Source: Halobacillus ihumii (lineage in GTDB: Bacteria > Bacillota > Bacilli > Bacillales > Halobacillaceae). Taken from it: a DNA stretch of 64,000 bases. Positions 17,425-25,038 of the stretch are shown here, in pieces; position 1 is the stretch's first letter, and every line of letters starts with the position of its first letter. Both the position numbers and the translations under genes were made by a program. A model generated the notes under the pieces. That model was not told the DNA's origin. It saw only the letters and a list, made by a program, of their open reading frames with translations, and did not search any database. The stretch lies in NCBI RefSeq assembly GCF_902726645.1, contig NZ_CACVAO010000001.1, positions 3,668,636 through 3,732,635 on the forward strand. The letters are read 5' to 3'.

Positions 17425-17485
17425 AAAGGTCCCTGGGATTCATAGTGAATTCCAGAGGGCTCATGGAGGGACTCCTTAATTTTTC
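17425..17485 (+). terminator. Compound hairpin after the M14 gene
   Basis: Imperfect stem CCCTGGGATTCA/TGAATTCCAGAGGG with outer pairing GGTCCCT/AGGGACTCC, followed by TTAATTTTTC. Probable terminator about 40 bases after the stop. Confidence 0.45.
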
Positions 17486-17673
17486 GTAGGGTGGGAAAGT
17501 TTCAAGTAACAGTCGTGTTTATGTATTGAACCATATTTTATTGTACATACGACGTTAAGCCATTTATCAAAATTCAAATGTATCTGAGAGTCAGCATCAA
17601 CACCTCTTTATGTGGAATAAGAACCATTTCCCATGCAAATGCTAACCCCATGAAATTCATGGGGAGGATGGTT

Positions 17674-18242
17674 ATGAGGGAAAACCAGCTTTATGAAGAA
17701 ATTTATAAACAAAAAGAACAGCTTAGTCATTTGATATCTAATTACTGGAACTCGTACTCAGGTATAGATACCTGGTTTTTTTGGTTTAATATTGCAAGTG
17801 TCCTGGTTCCGCTTATCATCTTATACTTTAAAATAGACAAATCTAGATTATTTGAAATCTGCTTTTTGGCTATTCAGTTCACGTGTTATGGTCGAATGTA
17901 GATAGCATTCTGTCCAAAAACAATTACCTTGTTCATCCACATACATTATCCTACTTGTTCCCGGTCGGAATTACCGTGACGGCTGTCATTTTCCCGGTTA
18001 CATTCATGCTGATTTATCAGTATTGCAGGAAAAAAGAGAAAAACTTATACTTGTACGCGACCATTGGGTCTATCGTTTTCGCCTTTGGATTTGGTGGTTT
18101 TTCTGATGTGGTGGATTTGTTAAGAATGGCTAAGGGGATGAACTTGATGTATCTTTTCCTCATTGATATAGCTGTTGTTTTCACTGCTCTGTGGATGACA
18201 AAACTTTTTCAAAAATTCAAGGACATGCATGGAAGTAAATAA
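17674..18242 (+). pseudogene. Frameshifted polytopic membrane protein (CBO0543-like)
   Basis: Two overlapping frames (to 17901 and from 17883) make one protein of about 189 residues if one T is added to the T5 run at 17863-17867. The join then reads ICFFGYSVHVLWSNVD, matching the Y-x2-HVLW-x3-D signature of this membrane family, which is strong evidence that the frame was continuous. Start at ATG 17674 is supported by GGGGAGG. Predicted 5-6 TM helices; C-terminal tail KLFQKFKDMHGSK. A homopolymer indel is either a real mutation or a sequencing error. Function unknown. Confidence 0.8.
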
Positions 18243-18394
18243 CGGAATGGTACATAGAGAAAAATTGCTTAGTAATTAGATCCTAAATACAGAGCAGGAT
18301 TAAAGCTTAAACTAAAGCCTTTGGTCGAGAGGATGGTTTTCCTTCTATATTTTCCCCATTTCTGAGAAGAATAAAGAGGGAAGGAGGGACGACC

Positions 18395-18703
18395 ATGTCG
18401 GATTTTGAGCAAATCTACAAACAGTATAAGGCAGACGGAGAACAACAGGCAGCTCAAGAAAGTCAGAAGCTTTCAAATGAAGGACAAGAAGAAATTGTAG
18501 CAGTACGGAAAAATGAGGACGGCGATATCATTGCAGTCCAAACGAACAATGGTCGGGAGCTTGATTATGTTTCCGCTCTAGATGAAGCGAAGCAGGGTCA
18601 CTTGGCTCATGTCGATGTTTTTCATAAATATGGACGCGACATTTTACGAAGCGAACCGGACGGTATCAAAAGCAATAACCTAGACAACTTACCACCTTTT
18701 TAA
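18395..18703 (+). CDS. DUF3892 family protein
   Basis: A 102-residue hydrophilic protein. The core EEIVAVRKNEDGDIIAVQTN..GRELDYVSALDEAKQGHL and HVDVFHKYGRDILRSEPDG matches DUF3892, whose function is unknown. AAGGAGGG precedes the ATG at 9 bases. It ends 10 bases before a strong terminator. Confidence 0.85.
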   Translation: MSDFEQIYKQYKADGEQQAAQESQKLSNEGQEEIVAVRKNEDGDIIAVQTNNGRELDYVSALDEAKQGHLAHVDVFHKYGRDILRSEPDGIKSNNLDNLPPF

Positions 18704-18710
18704 CTGGTTA

Positions 18711-18746
18711 ATAAACTACCGTGTAATGCGGTGGTTTATTTTTTTA
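18711..18746 (+). terminator. Terminator of DUF3892 gene
   Basis: Stem ATAAACTACCG/CGGTGGTTTAT (one G-T pair), 7-base loop, run of seven Ts. Confidence 0.85.
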
Positions 18747-18853
18747 TGAAAAAGAGACTCTCGATCTCATGCAATTATGCCTTGAAATGTGCAAATATAT
18801 ATTATGTGCAATAATCCAAGTAGTCGGGATTTAATAACTGAATCGTCGAGAGT

Positions 18854-19876
18854 TCATTTTTTAGGTATTTCAATGATGATTTCGTCTCGCTTAGAGCCAT
18901 CCTTACTGACTCTCCAGTATTCATAATCAGGCTGCCCGGCAGCAAAATTCTGGTCGACCGTGACGAGTAAGTCTTCGCCTCCTGGAAAGAAAACAGGTGA
19001 TGTCACGTGTTCATGAAAGTTTGTGACTTGTTTAACATTGTCTCCATTGATGTCCATGGTGAAAACTTCATATAGATACGTGCCATTCTCTGAACTGGTT
19101 GCTACATCAGAGAAGGCTATAGTGTTTCCATCAGGCGACAGGGCAGGAGATCCGATGATAGGGCCATTGGCAGCACCTGATTCATACTCGGGTTCTGGCA
19201 TGACCGTTTTCACCTTTTTCGTTTCTAAGTTTAACCGTTGAACTAAGTCCTTTCCATTATAAAGTGAATACATCACATATTTTCCATCATTCGAGACTTG
19301 CAATGATGAAAGACTATAGAGATTGAATGTGGTGATCCGTTTGGATTTGTACGTATCTAGATTCATTTTATAAATATCATAATCCTCAGGAACGAGTCGA
19401 TCACTGTTATGACTCTTCTGGTAGCCTTCAGCTTTAATAAAGTAGATAAGATTCCCATCAGGAGCGAACACAGCTTCCTTTATGTAATGGTCTATATCTT
19501 TTAGAGGCAGGCTTTGTTGTTTTTTGAAGTCATACATCATGAGTTGACTATAAGGTTTCCCTTCTACTTCATATTCTTTGATGTACAAAAGTTTCGTTCC
19601 GTCAGGCGAATAGGCTGGCCGAACGAATGAGTCCAAAGTCTGCGGTTGCAGGAGAAGCTGCGCCTTCCCTCCGGAAGAAGGAACTGTATAAAGCGCGGCC
19701 TCCCCATCTTTATAATAAGAGAAAATGATTTCTTCTCCATTGGCAGAAAGAACAGGGGAACGTCCAAGCCCCGTACGTTTTTTTGGCCCTTCAGCAAAAG
19801 TCCCCATCCAATAAAGCAGAGCGAAGGCGGCAAGGACGATCAATAGAAAGATCGCATTCTTTTTTTTCAAGGACAT
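18854..19876 (-). CDS. Membrane-anchored TolB-like beta-propeller (PD40) protein
   Basis: A 340-residue protein with one N-terminal TM helix (residues 6-26) and an external beta-propeller made of WD40-like PD40 repeats (GLGRSPVLSANGEEIIFS, RPAYSPDGTKLLYI, EAVFAPDGNLIYF, SPALSPDGNTIAFS, SPVFFPGGEDLLV). No catalytic residues are evident; a scaffold or sensor role is likely. It is the last gene of a four-gene minus-strand operon led by a PadR regulator. AGGTGA lies 5 bases before the ATG. The partner is unknown. Confidence 0.82.
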   Translation of the reverse strand: MSLKKKNAIFLLIVLAAFALLYWMGTFAEGPKKRTGLGRSPVLSANGEEIIFSYYKDGEAALYTVPSSGGKAQLLLQPQTLDSFVRPAYSPDGTKLLYIKEYEVEGKPYSQLMMYDFKKQQSLPLKDIDHYIKEAVFAPDGNLIYFIKAEGYQKSHNSDRLVPEDYDIYKMNLDTYKSKRITTFNLYSLSSLQVSNDGKYVMYSLYNGKDLVQRLNLETKKVKTVMPEPEYESGAANGPIIGSPALSPDGNTIAFSDVATSSENGTYLYEVFTMDINGDNVKQVTNFHEHVTSPVFFPGGEDLLVTVDQNFAAGQPDYEYWRVSKDGSKRDEIIIEIPKK

Positions 19877-19880
19877 GTAA

Positions 19881-20123
19881 TCACCTTTTTTCTATAAGAT
19901 CTTTGGTTGATATGTAGATAACCAGACCCACAAGGATAACGATTACTCCATAAATACCCAGGTGCTGAAAGTGAATCAGCCCTAAAATCAAGGAGACGGT
20001 TCCAAATACTATCATGACCATTGATGAAAAGAGCAACTTTTCCATTTGTTTCAGAAATAAAAGAGCTCCGTGTATCAGTAAAAATAGGATAAAAATAGAC
20101 CAGCTTATTATTTGAATATCCAT
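19881..20123 (-). CDS. Small membrane protein of PadR operon
   Basis: An 80-residue protein with three hydrophobic segments (IISWSIFILFLLIHGALLF, MVMIVFGTVSLILGLI, IYGVIVILVGLVIYI). It sits between the HAAS membrane protein (15 bases) and the propeller protein (4 bases), so it is translationally linked. AAGGAGATG precedes the ATG. No family recognised. Confidence 0.7.
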   Translation of the reverse strand: MDIQIISWSIFILFLLIHGALLFLKQMEKLLFSSMVMIVFGTVSLILGLIHFQHLGIYGVIVILVGLVIYISTKDLIEKR

Positions 20124-20137
20124 GACAATTCATCTCC

Positions 20138-21001
20138 TTACATCGCTGTGACGATGGCAAAAGGGGATACGGATACAAAGATTAAAAATCCAAAACCCAC
20201 AGCGATTGCAGTTAGGGGGCGGTGTTGGATGAGTTTCATCTGGAACTTAAAGAAAATCAACCAGGCTACGATGCTGGATATAGGGATCAATAGCATCCAA
20301 GAGAAGCCACCGAATATTAGAAATAGGTAGGCTATGGATAACCCGGCTGCACAGATCATAATCCCGAAAATGATATTCACGACATAGCTGATCTTCAAGA
20401 TACTCCGGCTTTTTTTCGTGGTGGTTGTGTTATCTGAGGAGTAATAAGAATTTCGAATGACGAACAATATGCATAGGATGACAACAATTACAAGATAAAA
20501 CCAGAAAAAAATAGCTTGCTTTCCAGGGATCTGTTCGACAATCATGACATTGAAGCCATTCCACATAGCCGTGATGAGAACTATAACGTTCAAAGACCAG
20601 TAGTGGCGTCCCATAAACGCAATATTAATTGCAGATAAAGTGACAGCGCTTCCAATAATCATTTGAATTAACAGCCAGATCGGTTCGACTTCCCCGACTA
20701 CGAATGTCATGCTTATATAGAAAAAGACAGCGAACAATAGAGTGGCAATTCCAATGACATAAAGCAAACTGCGCTGGTGGGGATAGAGACTTTCCTGAAG
20801 TCCATGACCGATCAGGCTCGAGTCCCCGAAATCCTCCAAGGCTTGCTTTTCCGCCTTCTTTACAGAATTTCCTTGATTCATATAATCGTACTTAGCGGAC
20901 TCTAAATGGGTCAAAAGCTCTTCTTTAATTTCTTCTCGTTCATCAGGCGGACTTTGCATTTGATCCAGGATACGGTTCACATGCTTCTCCATACGATTCA
21001 T
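20138..21001 (-). CDS. Permease-prefix/HAAS-domain polytopic membrane protein
   Basis: A 287-residue protein. Residues about 1-75 form the helical HAAS (permease prefix domain 1) module: EREEIKEELLTHLESAKYDYMNQG followed by KKAEKQALEDFGD. Six to eight TM helices follow. Such proteins are typically encoded right after a PadR repressor, as here, with a 4-base ATGA overlap. They are thought to sense or adapt envelope function; no substrate is known. A paralogous PadR/HAAS pair lies at 43276-44638. Confidence 0.85.
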   Translation of the reverse strand: MNRMEKHVNRILDQMQSPPDEREEIKEELLTHLESAKYDYMNQGNSVKKAEKQALEDFGDSSLIGHGLQESLYPHQRSLLYVIGIATLLFAVFFYISMTFVVGEVEPIWLLIQMIIGSAVTLSAINIAFMGRHYWSLNVIVLITAMWNGFNVMIVEQIPGKQAIFFWFYLVIVVILCILFVIRNSYYSSDNTTTTKKSRSILKISYVVNIIFGIMICAAGLSIAYLFLIFGGFSWMLLIPISSIVAWLIFFKFQMKLIQHRPLTAIAVGFGFLIFVSVSPFAIVTAM

Positions 21002-21321
21002 GACAAATCCTCCGATGTTTTCATAATCAGCTCATTTACGCTTTTCCATTGTCCAAGCTTCTGATCGAGAACGGTACGACCTTCTTCAGTGATTTTGTAA
21101 TATTTTCTTCGGCCGCTAGAGGTTTCTGCCCAATATGAAGTTAACCATTCCTTTTTCTCGAGCCTCTTCAAGGCAGGGTAAAGAGTGCCCTCACTCATGT
21201 TGTAAAGGTTATCGCTCTGTTCTTTTAAGTGTTTGACGATTTCATAGCCGTACATATCGTGATTGGATACTACTCCGAGCATAAGGATGTCAATGCTGCC
21301 TTTCATGATTTCTCGATCCAT
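20998..21321 (-). CDS. PadR family transcriptional repressor
   Basis: A 107-residue winged-helix protein. MKGSIDILMLGVVSNHDMYGYEIV, MSEGTLYPALKRLEKKEWL and the wing SGRRKYYKITEEG are the PadR signature. AAAGGGGCG precedes the ATG. It is first in a four-gene operon and a perfect palindrome sits inside its own promoter, so autorepression is likely; the inducer is unknown. Confidence 0.92.
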   Translation of the reverse strand: MDREIMKGSIDILMLGVVSNHDMYGYEIVKHLKEQSDNLYNMSEGTLYPALKRLEKKEWLTSYWAETSSGRRKYYKITEEGRTVLDQKLGQWKSVNELIMKTSEDLS

Positions 21322-21354
21322 CGTTTCGCCCCTTTACCAATATTTGTCGTTAAC

Positions 21355-21383
21355 ATTGTATAACGATGTGCATCGTATTGCAA
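21355..21383 (-). promoter_or_regulatory. PadR operon promoter with palindromic operator in the spacer
   Basis: On the minus strand, -35 TTGCAA (21378-21383), 17 bases, -10 TACAAT (21355-21360). The spacer holds the perfect palindrome ACGATG-TG-CATCGT at 21363-21376, the likely PadR site. Confidence 0.65.
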
Positions 21384-21463
21384 GGGTGTTTGATATTTTT
21401 ACTATGAACTTTTGTTATGAACATAAGGACATAATAAACACGTGGATTATATGTAAAGTTTCC

Positions 21464-21492
21464 TTGACGTAAAGTTACCTTTACAATGTAAT
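21464..21492 (+). promoter_or_regulatory. Promoter of XRE/membrane pair with operator-like repeats
   Basis: TTGACG (21464-21469), 17 bases, TGTAAT (21487-21492). GTAAAG-TTAC-CTTTAC (21469-21484) is an inverted repeat in the spacer, and GTAAAGTT(T/A)CC occurs twice, 16 bases apart (21453 and 21469). Both are candidate sites for the downstream XRE repressor. Confidence 0.6.
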
Positions 21493-21527
21493 GGATTTGG
21501 ATTTGGATTTGGATTTGGATTTGGATT
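21493..21527 (+). repeat. GGATTT hexanucleotide microsatellite, 5.8 copies
   Basis: Five perfect tandem GGATTT units plus GGATT begin immediately after the -10 box and run to 13 bases before the TTG start of the XRE gene, so they form most of its untranslated leader. Confidence 0.95.
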
Positions 21528-21539
21528 GGGGTTGGTTAA

Positions 21540-21752
21540 TTGAAGAATAAACTTGCTGAATTTAGAAAACAATATTCATTATCTCAAGATAAACTGGCAG
21601 AGAAGCTGCATGTATCTAGACAGACGATAATTTCCATTGAGAAAAATAAATATTCCCCATCTTTACCTCTTGCTTTTGAAATTTCCAGGATCTTTGGAGT
21701 ATCTATAGAAGATATTTTTATATACGAAGAAAAAGAAGAAGGGGGTAGATAA
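21540..21752 (+). CDS. Small XRE-family HTH regulator
   Basis: A 70-residue protein that is essentially one HTH_3 domain: NKLAEFRKQYSLSQDKLAEKLHVSRQTIISIEKNKYSPS, then the C-terminal helix SIEDIFIYEEKEE. It initiates at TTG 21540; GGGG at 21528 is the only ribosome-binding-site candidate, directly after the microsatellite. Two bases separate it from a membrane-protein gene. This short HTH plus small membrane protein arrangement is common in Bacillaceae, but its target is unknown; autoregulation is inferred from the operator-like repeats. Confidence 0.88.
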   Translation: MKNKLAEFRKQYSLSQDKLAEKLHVSRQTIISIEKNKYSPSLPLAFEISRIFGVSIEDIFIYEEKEEGGR

Positions 21753-21754
21753 AT

Positions 21755-22054
21755 ATGGATTACTCAGCAAGAGCCTTTTTTGTATTAGGGACACTTTTTG
21801 GACTAATGGGAGCATTTTTTATAACAGTAGGAATACTAGCCAGCGGTGCCCTGCCATTACAAACATACACAGTATTATCATTGGCCGTCTTAGCTTATAG
21901 TATGAGTTATCTTTATCCTCAATTTAAACAAAAAGATGAACGTATGAAATTGATTAGACAAAAAGGAATGTTTTATTCCTTCTTTGCCATGATGTTTTAC
22001 TTTATTGTAATCCTATCAATACTTCAATTTAACACACTAGTGTTGCATAAATAA
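21755..22054 (+). CDS. Small membrane protein partner of XRE regulator
   Basis: A 99-residue protein with three TM helices (AFFVLGTLFGLMGAFFITVG, TYTVLSLAVLAYSMSYL, FYSFFAMMFYFIVILSIL) and a charged cytoplasmic loop QFKQKDERMKLIRQKG. GGGGG of the upstream gene end serves as ribosome-binding site. It may sequester or signal to the XRE protein; this is inference from pairing alone. Confidence 0.75.
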   Translation: MDYSARAFFVLGTLFGLMGAFFITVGILASGALPLQTYTVLSLAVLAYSMSYLYPQFKQKDERMKLIRQKGMFYSFFAMMFYFIVILSILQFNTLVLHK

Positions 22055-22093
22055 TATCTGAATGTTCAGAACTAATTCAGATCCATAAAAAAA

Positions 22094-23256
22094 TCCTTTA
22101 TAATGGTTGGCGCAGGGGATTCCTGTCCAAATCCAATATAAAGGACTCTCACATGGACAAGAATACCGTAAAAACGTCATTTGGTAAATACGTAAACGTA
22201 ATGAATCTAGAAAATTTAGCTGTCCCTATCCAAGAGATGGACCGGTATACGAAAAAATATTCGTTTGAATCCTATCTCCATTTCATGATTTACGCTCATT
22301 TAAACGAAATAGACAGCCTTCGGGCGTTAGAAGATGCGCTGATTAATAAGAATCTTCAAGCTCAGCTGGGTTTTGAAACGCTTAGTGTCTCGCAGTTATC
22401 ACGAAAGCATCGAGCCATCGATTCAGACGTTCTGGCAGCGATTTTCGCTGAACTATCTATGAGAATCAAAGGGAAATCTGGTCCGACTAAATTCGGAAAG
22501 CCTCTCTATTTGATAGATTCCTCGACAATCACACTGAATAAGGACCAATTTCCCTGGGCATCTTTTCGAACCACAAAGTCTGGAGTAAAACTTCATTTGA
22601 GATTGGTTTTTATGGATGATAACCACCAGTTCCCTGATCAAGCGGTCATCACGCCAGCACTTGAGCACGATAACAATCAACTGGACATCTTAATGGATGA
22701 GAAAGATGTCATGTATGTGTTTGACCGCGGCTACATGGACTTTGAACGCTTCGATGAGCTTTGTCGGGAAGGGTATACATTCTTAACCCGGATCAAGAAA
22801 AACACTGTCGTGACAGAAGTTGAAGCGTGCCCAGTCGAAGACTCGCCTCGTATTAAATCGGACCGTGTCGTGCGGCTGGGATCTTTTCAAAAGATGATGG
22901 ATGCCGAGATGAGAGTCATCGAAGTTTGGGATACGAAGCATAATCTTCTTCGGCTTACGACCAATGATATGGAAACACCGGCTGAAACCTTAGCTGAAAT
23001 GTATCGAAATCGTTGGCAGATTGAACTTTTCTTTCGATGGATCAAGCAACACGTCACAATCAAACGTTTTTTCAGCTTTGATGAGGAAGCCGCTCAAAAC
23101 CAGATTTATATCGCATTGATTACGTTCTGTTTACTGGTTCTACATAGTCAGGAAACTCAATCGAAGTTAAGCCCATTAAAAGTCGCTAGAAGGTTGAAAG
23201 CCCTGATATGGCAGTCTTGTCAGGAATGGAAAGAAGCCCTCCGGAGTGTCCCTTGA
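22094..23256 (+). mobile_element. IS4-type insertion sequence (ends not resolved)
   Basis: One transposase ORF preceded by an inverted repeat TCCTTTATA (22094-22102) / TATAAAGGA (22137-22145) that would fold in mRNA just before the start codon. I could not match terminal inverted repeats to the right end nor see a target duplication, so the boundaries given are the minimum. Similar structures upstream of IS transposase genes limit read-through expression. Confidence 0.6.
22153..23256 (+). CDS. IS4 family DDE transposase
   Basis: A 367-residue transposase. The three acidic residues are visible: LIDSSTITL, YVFDRGYMDFE and the YREK block YRNRWQIELFFRWIKQH (Y-x2-R-x3-E-x6-K). The frame is complete and no stop interrupts it, so it may be functional. 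A hairpin precedes the ATG. The last bases (SCQEWKEALRSVP) look like a natural end. Base composition is slightly more GC-rich than the flanking small genes. Confidence 0.93.
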   Translation: MDKNTVKTSFGKYVNVMNLENLAVPIQEMDRYTKKYSFESYLHFMIYAHLNEIDSLRALEDALINKNLQAQLGFETLSVSQLSRKHRAIDSDVLAAIFAELSMRIKGKSGPTKFGKPLYLIDSSTITLNKDQFPWASFRTTKSGVKLHLRLVFMDDNHQFPDQAVITPALEHDNNQLDILMDEKDVMYVFDRGYMDFERFDELCREGYTFLTRIKKNTVVTEVEACPVEDSPRIKSDRVVRLGSFQKMMDAEMRVIEVWDTKHNLLRLTTNDMETPAETLAEMYRNRWQIELFFRWIKQHVTIKRFFSFDEEAAQNQIYIALITFCLLVLHSQETQSKLSPLKVARRLKALIWQSCQEWKEALRSVP

Positions 23257-23414
23257 TACAGACGCGATGGCTGTTGTCTCAAGTTTAACTGTATAAAAAT
23301 ACCAAATGGATAGAATCGCCTGTTTAGGTGGATGTTCTCTTTTTTTACTTTAACAGCTAAATATGAGATTACTGAATTTTTGGACTATATTAATGCAACG
23401 CTAGTGAATTTAAC

Positions 23415-23513
23415 ATGATATTCTTAACTGCCATCGAATTACTAAATATATTAATCGCTTTAAATATTTCAACAGTTTTCCTTTCCTGGGTGATATTAGC
23501 TAGAAAATATTGA
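23415..23513 (+). CDS. Possible 32-residue membrane peptide
   Basis: A short frame, MIFLTAIELLNILIALN... ending in ILARKY, forms one TM helix. The ribosome-binding site is weak. It directly precedes a better-supported small membrane peptide gene, which is the main reason to list it. Confidence 0.3.
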   Translation: MIFLTAIELLNILIALNISTVFLSWVILARKY

Positions 23514-23528
23514 TTAGGGGGAATTTAC

Positions 23529-23636
23529 ATGGAGTGGTTTTTTCCAGCCATGTTTGTGATTAGCTTTCTGGCAATCTATTTAGTCATTAGCCACGTTAAT
23601 GAAAAACATTATTATAATCAAAACCTTAATAATTGA
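23529..23636 (+). CDS. 35-residue single-TM membrane peptide
   Basis: AGGGGG lies 7 bases before the ATG at 23529. The peptide MEWFFPAMFVISFLAIYLVI plus a polar tail SHVNEKHYYNQNLNN is a single TM helix with a hydrophilic C-terminus. No family recognised. It lies in the gap after the IS element. Confidence 0.5.
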   Translation: MEWFFPAMFVISFLAIYLVISHVNEKHYYNQNLNN

Positions 23637-23768
23637 TCGATGGTAAAGAATGATTAATCCATTGTTACACTTATGAAAAATTCCTCTTTTTTTGAAGGTA
23701 TAGATGAAGTTTTGCCGAATCTATTCAAAGTATTATAACCCATAATAATAGAAGGAGTGCTTCGAAAA

Positions 23769-24872
23769 ATGAGGAAAATAATTTTATTAATGGTTACTTT
23801 TCTGTTCATGGTCACCAGTCCTGTTCAAGGTGCCGCAGTTCTATCTGTACAGGAAGCGCTGAATCAGCCGAACGGTGCAGATATAGCAGTGGAGGGGTAC
23901 ATAGTCGGTGTACCAACGGCGATTGATTATGTGCAGCAAAGTAATTTCACGAGTAACTATGCGCTGGCGCTGGCAGATGACCCAAATGAAACCCAAGTTG
24001 ATGATATGATTTTTGTAAAGCTTGATTCTGAGTATAGAAGCGAGTATGGACTTGAAAATAATCCAGGAAACATGGGAGATTTCATTCAAGTTGAGGGGAC
24101 CAGGGATCCTTATTTCAGTCATGAAGGAGTAGAGTATGTCAGCTCGATCACAACTGTTTCCGATGACAATGATGGTGATGGCGGGACAAATCCGACTGGG
24201 TATTATGAGAATGCTGTCGGCCTTTCGGGCTCCGCATTAAAACAGGCTCTTCATAATATTATCGATGACCATACTGAATTATCCTATGATGAAGTTTGGG
24301 GGGCATTGAGACATACAGACGAGGATCCGAACAACCCGAATAATGTAATTCTGTTATATTCAGGAGAATCTATTTCCGAATATGATAACGGCGGGGGTGT
24401 AGATGAATGGAATCGTGAGCATGTATGGGCGAAATCTCATGGAGACTTTGGGACCTCAATGGGGCCAGGGACGGATATTCATCACCTTCGTCCGACCGAT
24501 GTGACGGTTAACTCTGCACGCGGAAACCTTGATTTTGATAATGGCGGGTCTGCCTTTTCGGAAGCTCCAGATACGTATTATGATGCTGATTCCTGGGAAC
24601 CACGTGACGAAGTCAAAGGAGACGTAGCACGAATGATTTTTTATATGGCAGTCCGCTATGAAGGAGATTCTGGAGAGCTCGACCTAAAAGTCGCTGATTA
24701 TGTAGGGACAAGCGGCCCGAGCATCGGAAAGCTGTCTACCTTAAAACAGTGGCATGAAAGCGATCCCGTTAGTGCTTTCGAACAAAATCGCAATGACATT
24801 ATTTTTAGCGATTATCAAGGCAATCGTAATCCATTTATCGATCATCCGGAATACGTCGAACGGATATGGTAG
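23769..24872 (+). CDS. Secreted endonuclease I family nuclease with N-terminal OB-fold domain
   Basis: A 367-residue secreted protein. Start at ATG 23769 is preferred over GTG 23757, since GGAG lies 11 bases upstream of the ATG and overlaps the GTG. Signal peptide of about 22 residues (ends PVQGAA). Residues about 25-130 form an OB-fold (DUF6359-like), followed by an acidic linker (DDNDGDGG) and the EndA/NucM nuclease domain with DEWNREHVWAKSHG, DIHHLRPTD and NSARGNLDF. The relatives are extracellular non-specific nucleases such as Bsn/YurI of B. subtilis. Role: DNA/RNA scavenging. Monocistronic. Confidence 0.92.
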   Translation: MRKIILLMVTFLFMVTSPVQGAAVLSVQEALNQPNGADIAVEGYIVGVPTAIDYVQQSNFTSNYALALADDPNETQVDDMIFVKLDSEYRSEYGLENNPGNMGDFIQVEGTRDPYFSHEGVEYVSSITTVSDDNDGDGGTNPTGYYENAVGLSGSALKQALHNIIDDHTELSYDEVWGALRHTDEDPNNPNNVILLYSGESISEYDNGGGVDEWNREHVWAKSHGDFGTSMGPGTDIHHLRPTDVTVNSARGNLDFDNGGSAFSEAPDTYYDADSWEPRDEVKGDVARMIFYMAVRYEGDSGELDLKVADYVGTSGPSIGKLSTLKQWHESDPVSAFEQNRNDIIFSDYQGNRNPFIDHPEYVERIW

Positions 24873-25038
24873 TTGGCAAGCACGTGGAAATGGGAGGTTT
24901 CTTTGCAATTAATTGCACCATGGCACTAGGCGAATTATTCTAGGTGAATCTTATTTTAAGTTTTTTCCAATTATCCATAGCAATTTTTTCCCCTTAAACA
25001 TCTACTGTTATAAATGCACATTAGAGGGGATGGACATT

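Noticed and set aside
24913..25038. Longer N-terminus for the CotA-type laccase
   Set aside because: No start signal there, and the GTG at 25039 with a good ribosome-binding site gives exactly the CotA length.
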